DNA of 11,491 nt from JBFGCT01 sp041581055 (GTDB lineage Bacteria > Actinomycetota > Acidimicrobiia > Acidimicrobiales > Ilumatobacteraceae), in assembly GCA_041581055.1 (NCBI GenBank), contig JBFGCT010000131.1, positions 1 to 11,491 on the forward strand, in the 5' to 3' direction. Under the pieces are notes generated by a model, which was given only the letters and a program-made list of their open reading frames with translations, was not told the DNA's origin and ran no database searches. The position numbers and the translations under genes were made by a program. Numbering within the stretch: the stretch's first letter is position 1; every line of letters begins with the position of its first letter. Positions 1-5,662 of this stretch are shown one piece after another.

Positions 1-269
1 GAGCTGAGGTACGTGCCGTTGACGAACACGTCGAAGTCCGCGCTGGCCTCGCTCGCCTCCCGATCGTCGGTGACCGCTCGGTAGGCGCACGCCGAGAGAT
101 CGACGCCGAGCCGGGCGCGGGTCGCGTCGGTGTCGACCGGGACAGGGCCCAGCAGGGTCACGTCGTGGTCCGTGCCCAGCGCCTGGGCGATGCTGCCGTC
201 GACCTGCTCGCCGCCGCCGAGCGTCGACCAGTAGAGGTCGTACACCGCGACGCTCAACCGGTCGCTCAC
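1..269 (-). CDS. GT4-family glycosyltransferase, N-terminal fragment (cut by window edge)
   Basis: This is the first 89 codons of a gene that continues past the left edge. It starts with GTG at 269, and that codon overlaps the TGA stop of the preceding gene (266-268) in a GTGA arrangement, which fixes the start and suggests translational coupling. The visible protein opens with a beta strand (SVAVYDLYWSTLGGGEQ). The glycine-rich GGGEQ loop after the first strand is typical of the acceptor-side Rossmann domain of GT-B enzymes of family GT4, where the loop lies near the sugar-nucleotide site. A second strand (HDVTLLGP) and the start of an acidic region follow. The catalytic C-terminal half, with its EX7E motif, is outside the window, so donor and linkage cannot be given. 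It is the last visible gene of a four-gene glycosyltransferase operon. The GT4 assignment is fairly secure; the sugar specificity is unknown. Confidence 0.8.
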   Translation of the reverse strand, partial: MSDRLSVAVYDLYWSTLGGGEQVDGSIAQALGTDHDVTLLGPVPVDTDATRARLGVDLSACAYRAVTDDREASEASADFDVFVNGTYLS

Positions 270-1714
270 CGGTCGACTCGTTCGGCGTCGACGAGGGGAT
301 CGGGGGTCGAGTCGCCGGCCTCGGCGGGCGGGGCCCACTTGTCGACCTCCCACGCCATCAACGACCGGCGCGTGACGACGCGGCGCGTCGACCACCGATC
401 GACCAGCACGCCGGGCAACGCCGCGGCATATCCCCTGGCGACACCCCAACGATGGGCGAACGCGGCGCGGTCGGGCAGGCGGGCGGTGAGCGGGCGCCGG
501 ACGAAGTTCGCCAGGAACGACACGACGAGCCGCCGGAGCTCCCCCAACCCGGCGCGCCACGCGACGCGCGCCGGCGCGTTCTTGGCCAGGGTCAGCAGCC
601 GGTTGCGCTCGGTGTAGTGGTTGAACACCGCCGACCCCTGCCCGGCGGACGCGCCGTGCCGGTGCCGGATGACCGAGTTCGGCGCGTACCGGTACCGCCA
701 GCCGCGCAGCCGGCCCCGCCACGCGAGATCGGTGTCCTCGTAGTAGAGGAAGAACCGCTCGTCGAACAACCCGACGTCGTCGAGGTACGACCGGCGGAGG
801 AGCACCGCGCCGCCACACCAGGCGAAGACGTCGGCCTCGTCGTCGTACTGCCCGCGATCGACCTCGAGAAAGCCGCGGTCGCCGCCATAGCCGCCGCGGA
901 ACAGGTTCGACCCGACGTTGTTGACCACGTCGAACGGCTCGGCCGGGATCTCGATCTCGACCCACTGCGGCTCGGGTCCGACGTCGACCGTGCGCTCCTC
1001 CCGGTCGGAGCGGACCGACACCCGGCGCGGCTCTGGACACGACAGCCTGACCGCCAGCGTGGATGGGGCGGCGCCGTCGGAGACGACGCGCAGCGCGCCC
1101 GTGCCGGTCGTCCAACGGGCGATCTCCTCGCCGTGCTCGGGCGCCGGCGGCTCGGCCCCGTAGAAGTGCTCGTCGAACACGAGCCGCTCGTCGACGCGCT
1201 CGCCGTCGAGCCGCACCCCGGTGACGCGCACGCCGAACAGCCGGGTGTCCTTGCCGCCGAGCCGGGTGACCGGGCGGACAGCGAGGTCGACGCCGTGGAA
1301 CCGCTCGGCGAAGAGCAGCTTGGCGTTGACCGCGCCGATGCCGTCGGACCGCTCGGCGACCGCGGTCAGCGCCTTCAACCACCCGGGGTCGACGGTCGCG
1401 TCGTTGTTGACCAGCGCGACGTACTCGTGGTCGCCCGGCAGCCTCATCCCGAGGTTGCAGCCGCCGGCGAAGCCGAGGTTGGCGAGCGGCTCGAGCACCC
1501 GGACCGAGCGGTAGCGGGCGTCGGTCGCGAGGCGGTGGACGACGTCGTCGAGCGACCCGTTGTCGACGAGGACCAGGTCGAGCCGCTCCGCCGGCCAGTC
1601 GGTGGCGAGCAACGAGTCCAGACAGTCGAGCGTCATCTGCCCGCCGTCGAAGTTGAGCACGACGACCCTGACGAGCGGGGCCGGCGGGTCGGAGGCGGAG
1701 GCGGGGTCGTTCAT
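266..1714 (-). CDS. GT2-family glycosyltransferase, rhamnosyltransferase-like, with large insertion
   Basis: A 482-residue cytoplasmic GT2 enzyme of the WbbL/rhamnosyltransferase type, expected to move a sugar from a nucleotide donor onto a growing glycan. The fold is seen in order: VVVLNFDGG (about residues 17-25), VDNGS (50-54), NLGFAGG (79-85), the DXD-equivalent NNDA (103-106), WCGGAVLLRR (299-308) and YYEDTDLAWR (324-333), where the ED pair supplies the likely catalytic base. Between NNDA and WCGG lies an insertion of about 160 residues with beta-rich character, ending in a conserved-looking NNVGSN/GYGGDRGFLE stretch. The C-terminal ~130 residues are arginine-rich and helical and could sit on the membrane. 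The ATG at 1714 is chosen because GT2 homology begins 15 residues later; the frame stays open upstream, but only through a shadow of the neighbouring gene. No Shine-Dalgarno sequence is visible. The stop overlaps the next gene's GTG. Confidence 0.88.
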   Translation of the reverse strand: MNDPASASDPPAPLVRVVVLNFDGGQMTLDCLDSLLATDWPAERLDLVLVDNGSLDDVVHRLATDARYRSVRVLEPLANLGFAGGCNLGMRLPGDHEYVALVNNDATVDPGWLKALTAVAERSDGIGAVNAKLLFAERFHGVDLAVRPVTRLGGKDTRLFGVRVTGVRLDGERVDERLVFDEHFYGAEPPAPEHGEEIARWTTGTGALRVVSDGAAPSTLAVRLSCPEPRRVSVRSDREERTVDVGPEPQWVEIEIPAEPFDVVNNVGSNLFRGGYGGDRGFLEVDRGQYDDEADVFAWCGGAVLLRRSYLDDVGLFDERFFLYYEDTDLAWRGRLRGWRYRYAPNSVIRHRHGASAGQGSAVFNHYTERNRLLTLAKNAPARVAWRAGLGELRRLVVSFLANFVRRPLTARLPDRAAFAHRWGVARGYAAALPGVLVDRWSTRRVVTRRSLMAWEVDKWAPPAEAGDSTPDPLVDAERVDR

Positions 1715-1809
1715 CGGTGGCGTCGGCCGCGGCTGACGAGCGGGGCCGGCGGGTCGGAGGCGGAGGCGTGGTCGTTCATCGGTGGGGTCGGCCGCGGCTG
1801 ACGAGCGGG
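1668..1809. repeat. 65-base tandem duplication (about 2.2 copies) over a gene start
   Basis: Two adjacent 65-base units (1668-1732 and 1733-1797) differ at only two positions (1704 versus 1769, and 1721 versus 1786). A further 12 bases (1798-1809) repeat the beginning of the unit and end directly at the stop of the upstream GT4 gene. Each full unit carries an ATG-AAC-GAC start on the minus strand, at 1714 and 1779. The left unit covers the first 15 codons of the GT2 gene plus its upstream bases. Since 65 is not a multiple of three, the two starts are in different frames. The near-perfect identity suggests a recent event, or maintenance by slippage or recombination. Confidence 0.95.
1711..1779 (-). 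other. Duplicated start fragment: 22-codon mini-ORF ending in ATGA at the GT2 start
   Basis: The upstream copy of the 65-base repeat gives a short reading frame starting at ATG 1779. Its first 15 residues (MNDHASASDPPAPLV) match the start of the GT2 protein except for H in place of P at residue 4. It then diverges and stops at TGA 1713-1711, which overlaps the GT2 ATG (1714-1712) as ATGA. It is most likely a by-product of the duplication and not a functional peptide. If translated, ribosomes ending here could re-initiate at the GT2 start, replacing the coupling that the other genes of the operon have through direct overlaps. No ribosome binding site is visible in front of either ATG. Confidence 0.5.
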
Positions 1810-3531
1810 TCAGCGGGCCGGGAAGCGGCGAATCGTACCGGGTGGGAGGTGGTCGACGGCGCCCAACCACGACAGCACGGCGGCCGCCAGGTCGTCGATC
1901 GACCACGCCGCGTCGGGCTCGGGGCGCCCGGCGTCGTCGGCGGGCGGGATGACCGCGATCGGCGGGCCGTCCTGGCCGCGCCGGCGCACGCCGCGGGCGG
2001 TCTCCTCGTCGGCCACGATCACCGACCGGGCCCGGTCGAGGAGGGGTTGCGGCAACTCGTGGTCGCCGAGCCACAGGTGACACGGCGCCGTCGCCGCCAG
2101 CTCCCGCGTCGCCCGGGCCGTCCCCGGCGCGGCGCCGACGAACGCCACGATGTCGTCGAAGTCCCACCGCTTGACGTACCGGCCCAGCGCCCCGACCGGG
2201 TTGCGGCCGGGGCCGGCGCCGGTCGGCTCGGCGACATCGGAGCGGTCGACGAGCTCGTCGATCCGCGGCGCCGACGGCGAGCGGCGCAGCGCGGCCGCCA
2301 GATCCCCGCCGACGCGGTCGGTCTCCCCCGCCGGCCCGGCGAGCGCCAGCCGGCGCTCGGGCGGACGGACGGCGCTGGGCCACCGCGGGCCGAGGTCGGC
2401 GAGCGCGGCGATCGTGTCGGCCGCCGCCCGCTCCCACGTGAACCGCTCGACCGATCGGCGGGCCGCCGCGGCGAGCACGGCGCGGTGGTCCTCGTCGCCG
2501 ACGCCGCGATCGACGGCGCGGGCGATCGAGGCCGGGTCGCCCGGGTCGAACCACGCCGCCGGCTCGTCGAGCACCTCGGGGAGCGACGAGGTACCCGCGC
2601 AGATCGCCGGACAGCCGCACGCCGCCGCCTCGAGGACCGGCAGGCCGAACCCCTCGTCGAACGACGGCAGGACCGCCAGCCGGGCCCGCTGGAGGAGCGC
2701 CACCATCTCGTCGTCGGTCACCCGCCCGGTGAACACCACGTCGTCGAGCACCCCGACCTCGGAGGCGATCGCCCGCCACCGCTGGAGCACCGCCGCGGAG
2801 ACGGCGGTGGCGATCACGAGCCGGGTCGAGCGTCCGATCTCCGGGTCGAGCATCGACCAGGCGCGCAGCAGGCCCTCGGTGTTCTTGCGCTCGTCGCCAC
2901 CGGTGACGGCGACGACGTGCTGGCGATCGTCGCCCGCCATGATCCGCTGCGGCCAGGGGACGTCGCGCGCGGCGGCGGGGGCGAACCGCTCGTCGACACC
3001 GGCGCCGATCACCCGCATCCGAGCGGGCGGGTAGCGAAGGGCCGCGGCCGCCGTGTCGAGCGAGAACTGCGAGATCGCGAGCAGTGCGTCGACCGTGCGG
3101 GCCAGCGGCGCACGGACCCGGGCGAGCGCCCGCGCGTTCGGATCGCGCAGGTAGCGCTCGGGATTCCGGTACGGGATGACGTCGTACATGACGGCGGCGA
3201 CCGGCAGACCGGCGGCGGTGACCGCCGCCGGGATCGGGTCGAGGGAGACCGGGTGGAGCATCAGCTGCGTGGCGAGGTACCACGTCGCGGGGCGGGCGTG
3301 GTCGCGGACGGCGTCCGGGCCCCAGGGCCGCAGCTCGGCGCCGGGGGCGACCTGGCGCGCCCGCTCGGCCTCGACCTCGCTCCCGTAGAGCCCGACGACC
3401 GGGGCGCCGATCCGGTCGAGCCCGCCGAGCAACCCGGCGGTGTACCGCCCGATGCCGCGGTCGCGCGCCGTCGGGTGGTCGACCGGGCGAACGTCGACCA
3501 GCAGCGCCGCGACCGTGGCCGCCGCGCTCAC
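1810..3531 (-). CDS. GT4-family glycosyltransferase with ~200-residue C-terminal extension
   Basis: A 573-residue GT-B fold enzyme, mannosyltransferase-like. The N-terminal domain begins near the start (VAALLVDVRP) and has the DRGIGRY loop at 24-30 and YDVIPYRNP at about 116-124. The C-terminal Rossmann domain has GGDERKNTEGLLRAW (211-225) and FDEGFGLPVLEAAACGCP (281-298), where E283 and E291 form the EX7E retaining motif; donor binding follows at TSSLPEV. A normal single-domain member ends near residue 370. The remaining ~200 residues contain strand-helix segments (DDIVAFVGA, CHLWLGDHELP, ARSVIVADEETA, IAVIPPADD) resembling the second half of a GT-B N-terminal domain, but no second EX7E motif. 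The GTG start at 3531 overlaps the stop of the upstream gene as GTGA, so the pair is translationally coupled. Sugar and linkage cannot be told from the sequence; related enzymes are common in O-antigen and capsule loci. Confidence 0.88.
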   Translation of the reverse strand: MSAAATVAALLVDVRPVDHPTARDRGIGRYTAGLLGGLDRIGAPVVGLYGSEVEAERARQVAPGAELRPWGPDAVRDHARPATWYLATQLMLHPVSLDPIPAAVTAAGLPVAAVMYDVIPYRNPERYLRDPNARALARVRAPLARTVDALLAISQFSLDTAAAALRYPPARMRVIGAGVDERFAPAAARDVPWPQRIMAGDDRQHVVAVTGGDERKNTEGLLRAWSMLDPEIGRSTRLVIATAVSAAVLQRWRAIASEVGVLDDVVFTGRVTDDEMVALLQRARLAVLPSFDEGFGLPVLEAAACGCPAICAGTSSLPEVLDEPAAWFDPGDPASIARAVDRGVGDEDHRAVLAAAARRSVERFTWERAAADTIAALADLGPRWPSAVRPPERRLALAGPAGETDRVGGDLAAALRRSPSAPRIDELVDRSDVAEPTGAGPGRNPVGALGRYVKRWDFDDIVAFVGAAPGTARATRELAATAPCHLWLGDHELPQPLLDRARSVIVADEETARGVRRRGQDGPPIAVIPPADDAGRPEPDAAWSIDDLAAAVLSWLGAVDHLPPGTIRRFPAR

Positions 3532-3935
3532 GTCGGCTCGGGCGCCGCCGGCGGGTCGGTCAGCGCCTCGAGCCGCGCCAGCTGCCGCTCGATCACCTGC
3601 GCCGCGCCGATCGCCGTGTCGGTGTCGAGGCGGAGTCGCTCGGCGTACCCGAGGAACAGCGGGAGCGCCTCGGCGGCGCCGGACCGCACGTCGTGGTTGA
3701 GCTCGAGCAGCACGGCACGCTGGGCCTCGGCCGTCTCGGCGAGTCGGTCGACGCTGTCCTTGATCGCCACGACGCTGTGATTGAGCACGCCGAGCGCATG
3801 GCCGAGGACCTGCGACTCGTGGAGCGCCGAGTGGTTTCTCGCCAGCGCCATCTCCCGGAGCTCGGCCACCTCGCGGGCGATCTCGTCGAGCCGGTCGCCG
3901 CGCAGCCGACCCACGATGCCCCGCAGTGATGCCAT
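3528..3935 (-). CDS. Small alpha-helical, coiled-coil-like protein of unknown function
   Basis: A 135-residue protein with no recognised domain, signal peptide or membrane segment. It starts with a short basic stretch (MASLRGIVGRLRGDRLDE) and then reads as long amphipathic helices with spaced Leu/Ile/Val, for example EIAREVAELREMALARNHSALHE and SVDRLAETAEAQRAVLLELN, ending in a proline-rich tail (DPPAAPEPT). The start at ATG 3935 is preferred over an in-frame upstream one (4019) because a TANNNT box sits seven bases in front of it and because the extra 28 residues would overlap the divergent gene. It is the first gene of the minus-strand operon, and its stop overlaps the GT4 start as GTGA, so it is probably made in step with that enzyme. 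It could scaffold the glycosyltransferases; that is inference only. The gene itself is supported by its two well-fitting ends. Confidence 0.7.
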   Translation of the reverse strand: MASLRGIVGRLRGDRLDEIAREVAELREMALARNHSALHESQVLGHALGVLNHSVVAIKDSVDRLAETAEAQRAVLLELNHDVRSGAAEALPLFLGYAERLRLDTDTAIGAAQVIERQLARLEALTDPPAAPEPT

Positions 3936-3942
3936 GCCGGGG

Positions 3943-3948
3943 AGCCTA
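3943..3948 (-). promoter_or_regulatory. Leaderless -10 box (TAGGCT) for the minus-strand glycosyltransferase operon
   Basis: TAGGCT fits the actinobacterial TANNNT -10 pattern and ends seven bases before the ATG at 3935. That spacing would place the transcription start at or next to the A of the ATG, giving a leaderless mRNA. This agrees with the absence of a Shine-Dalgarno sequence. No clear -35 hexamer is seen. Confidence 0.5.
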
Positions 3949-3991
3949 CAGAAACACCGGCGGCGGGCTCCGGGCCGCGGCGGGACGTCGG

Positions 3992-3997
3992 TAGAGT
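3992..3997 (+). promoter_or_regulatory. Leaderless -10 box (TAGAGT) for the methyltransferase gene
   Basis: TAGAGT matches TANNNT and ends six bases before the ATG at 4004, so transcription should begin at the start codon. No ribosome binding site is present between them. It mirrors the TAGGCT box on the other strand, about 45 bases away, so the 68-base gap (3936-4003) appears to hold two divergent leaderless promoters. No clear -35 is visible. Confidence 0.55.
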
Positions 3998-4003
3998 CGC
4001 CCG

Positions 4004-4909
4004 ATGCCGCTGCCAGCATCGATCGGGAACCTGGCCGAGCACATCCCGCCGGGCGTGCGCGACACGCTGCGGCCGCTCGCCAGACGTCTCGGCGTCGCCG
4101 CCCCGGAGGGCCACTGGTCCGAGCAGCTCAGCCCGCCATGGGCGCGCTACAAGCGGCGCCACCGTGACCGCTGGTGCAACATCTGCCACTGGTCGGGATC
4201 GGCGTTCGAGGGCCACGCCCACACCGAGTCCGCCGGGTGTCCCCAGTGCGGTTCGATCTCCCGCGACCGGTTCCTGCTCTGGAGCTGCACGTCGCGCACC
4301 CCGAGCCTCGCCGGCCGGCGGGTGCTCGAGACCAGCCCGCGCCTCGGCGACGACTACCGGGCGTTCATGCGGCGCTGGTTCTCCTACCGCACCAGCGACT
4401 TCGACCTCAGCATGCACCAGGGCGACGTTCAACTCGACCTCCAGGACATCGACCTCCCCGACGCGTCGGTCGACATCGTGCTCACCCCGCACGTGCTCGA
4501 GCACGTGCCCGACACCGACCGGGCGATCGCCGAGCTCCACCGGGTCATCGCCCCGGGCGGGCGGATGTACCTGCAGGTCCCGGTCGAGTACGGCGCGACG
4601 CGCGCCCCCGCCGAGCCCGAGTTCCACGCCGACAACACGCCGGTGTTCTGGAACTTCGGATGGGATCTCACCGACCGGCTGCGGGCCGGCGGCTTCGAGA
4701 CGACCGTGCTCGTCACCGCCGCGTTCGCCGAGATGCTGCGGCGCGAGCGCCCGGCGCCCGACACCCGCGGCACGGAGTTCCATCTCGACTCGATGATCGA
4801 GCACGCCCGCCCGCAGGATCTCACGGTCGGCGCGTCCGAGCGGGAGACCAGCCTGATGGGGTTCGAGCCCGCGTATCAGTTCGTCACGTGGGAGTGCCTG
4901 CGTCACTAG
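4004..4909 (+). CDS. Zinc-ribbon class I SAM-dependent methyltransferase
   Basis: A 301-residue soluble protein. A basic N-terminal segment leads to a four-cysteine zinc ribbon (C58/C61 and C79/C82, in CNIC and CPQC), followed by SRDRFLLW, a layout seen in methyltransferases of polysaccharide loci. The methyltransferase core follows: VLETSPRLGDD (107-117) at the place of motif I, but without the usual glycine-rich ExGxGxG loop; an acidic DLQDIDLPDASVDIVL (145-160); HVLEHVPDTDRAIAELHRV (163-181), typical of the Methyltransf_11 family; and APGG (183-186). The substrate is probably a sugar of the polysaccharide; this is inferred from context only. It is a lone plus-strand gene between two minus-strand operons, expressed from its own leaderless promoter. 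Its last 26 bases overlap the 3' end of the convergent GT2 gene. The ATG start is set by the -10 box immediately before it. Confidence 0.87.
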   Translation: MPLPASIGNLAEHIPPGVRDTLRPLARRLGVAAPEGHWSEQLSPPWARYKRRHRDRWCNICHWSGSAFEGHAHTESAGCPQCGSISRDRFLLWSCTSRTPSLAGRRVLETSPRLGDDYRAFMRRWFSYRTSDFDLSMHQGDVQLDLQDIDLPDASVDIVLTPHVLEHVPDTDRAIAELHRVIAPGGRMYLQVPVEYGATRAPAEPEFHADNTPVFWNFGWDLTDRLRAGGFETTVLVTAAFAEMLRRERPAPDTRGTEFHLDSMIEHARPQDLTVGASERETSLMGFEPAYQFVTWECLRH

Positions 4910-5648
4910 CGGTGCGGCGGCCCGAGCGGGTCGGGCGGGCGCGCCGCCCGAGGCGATGGCGTAGACACATCCCGATCATCGCCAGGCCGAGGCGGGTGGC
5001 GGCGACCCGGTCGCCGGTCACCGAGCTCTGGCCGACGCGCTGGAGGTAGTTGACCGGCACCTGCACCAGCGGGATCCGCCGTTCGCAGGCGAGCAACATC
5101 ATCTCGTAGCCGAACGCCGAGCCGTTCTCCGAGAAGTGCGGTTCCAGCTCGTCGACCGCGGCGCGCGACAGCACCCGGAACGTGCAGCCCACGTCGGAGA
5201 GGTAGACCGTGTTGAACAGCACCTCGGTGAGCTTGGCCACCGCCCAGTTCCCCCATTTGAGGAAGCTGCCCATGTTGGCCCCGCTCCAGATGAACGTCTG
5301 CACCGTGCGCGACCCGAACGCCACCTCGACGTCGCTCGTGAACGGCAGCAGCTTGAGCACGTCGCTCGGGTCGAACGTGCCGTCGGGCTCGCAGACGCAC
5401 ACGAGATCGGCCGATCGGGTCTCGGCGAGGCCGCGCCGGATCGCCGCGCCGTAGCCCTGGAGCGGTTCGAACACCTCGCGCGCCGCCGTCGTGGCGACCG
5501 CCGGCGACGTGTCGGGGTGGGCGTTGTTGTTGACGACGACGATGTCGTCGACGATGCCGAGCGCGTTGAACCGCCGGATGCAGTCCGTGATGCTGCTCGC
5601 CTCGTTGTAGGTCGGCAGCACCACCGCGAGCGTTTGTCCGTTCCACAT
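4884..5648 (-). CDS. GT2-family polyprenyl-phosphate sugar synthase-like glycosyltransferase
   Basis: A 254-residue enzyme like dolichyl-phosphate mannose synthase / GtrB, which moves a sugar from a nucleotide donor to a polyprenyl phosphate on the inner face of the membrane. Visible motifs: VVLPTYNEA (9-17), VVVNNNAHPDTS (37-48), QGYGAAIRRGL (64-74), the DXD-like EPDGTFDP (87-94), DVGCTFRVL (152-160) and VNYLQRVGQSSVTGD (199-213). There are no C-terminal membrane helices, so it belongs to the short soluble type; its tail is basic (RHRLGRRARP) and could contact membrane lipid. The ATG at 5648 has an AGGA nine bases upstream and the conserved fold begins directly after it. It is the last gene of the wzt operon, 14 bases after a membrane GT-C domain that would use exactly such a lipid-linked sugar, so donor maker and user appear to be paired. 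Confidence 0.87.
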   Translation of the reverse strand: MWNGQTLAVVLPTYNEASSITDCIRRFNALGIVDDIVVVNNNAHPDTSPAVATTAAREVFEPLQGYGAAIRRGLAETRSADLVCVCEPDGTFDPSDVLKLLPFTSDVEVAFGSRTVQTFIWSGANMGSFLKWGNWAVAKLTEVLFNTVYLSDVGCTFRVLSRAAVDELEPHFSENGSAFGYEMMLLACERRIPLVQVPVNYLQRVGQSSVTGDRVAATRLGLAMIGMCLRHRLGRRARPTRSGRRTASDAGTPT

Positions 5649-5657
5649 GGTCGAGCG

Positions 5658-5661
5658 TCCT
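5658..5661 (-). promoter_or_regulatory. Ribosome binding site (AGGA) before the polyprenyl-phosphate sugar synthase gene
   Basis: AGGA lies in the 14-base gap between the fusion gene's stop (5663) and the ATG at 5648, nine bases before that ATG. It is one of the few clear Shine-Dalgarno sequences in the window and supports the chosen start. Confidence 0.55.
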
Positions 5662-5662
5662 G

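Noticed and set aside
266..3283. A 1005-codon open frame on the minus strand covering the GT2 gene and most of the GT4 gene
   Set aside because: Only the part after 1714 codes for a recognisable protein. The upstream part is arginine-, glycine- and proline-rich and is a shadow of the GT4 gene in another frame, as expected at this GC content.
1717..3780. A 687-codon open frame on the plus strand
   Set aside because: It is antisense to the GT4 gene, has no recognisable motif and the Arg/Gly/Asp-rich composition of a GC-driven shadow.
3936..4019. Upstream in-frame start at 4019 for the small helical protein
   Set aside because: It would extend into the divergent methyltransferase gene, read through the likely promoter, and give an N-terminus with no helical character.
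3593..4906. A 437-codon minus-strand frame opposite the methyltransferase gene
   Set aside because: It covers the methyltransferase and the helical-protein gene in other frames; the zinc ribbon and Methyltransf_11 motifs on the plus strand are decisive.
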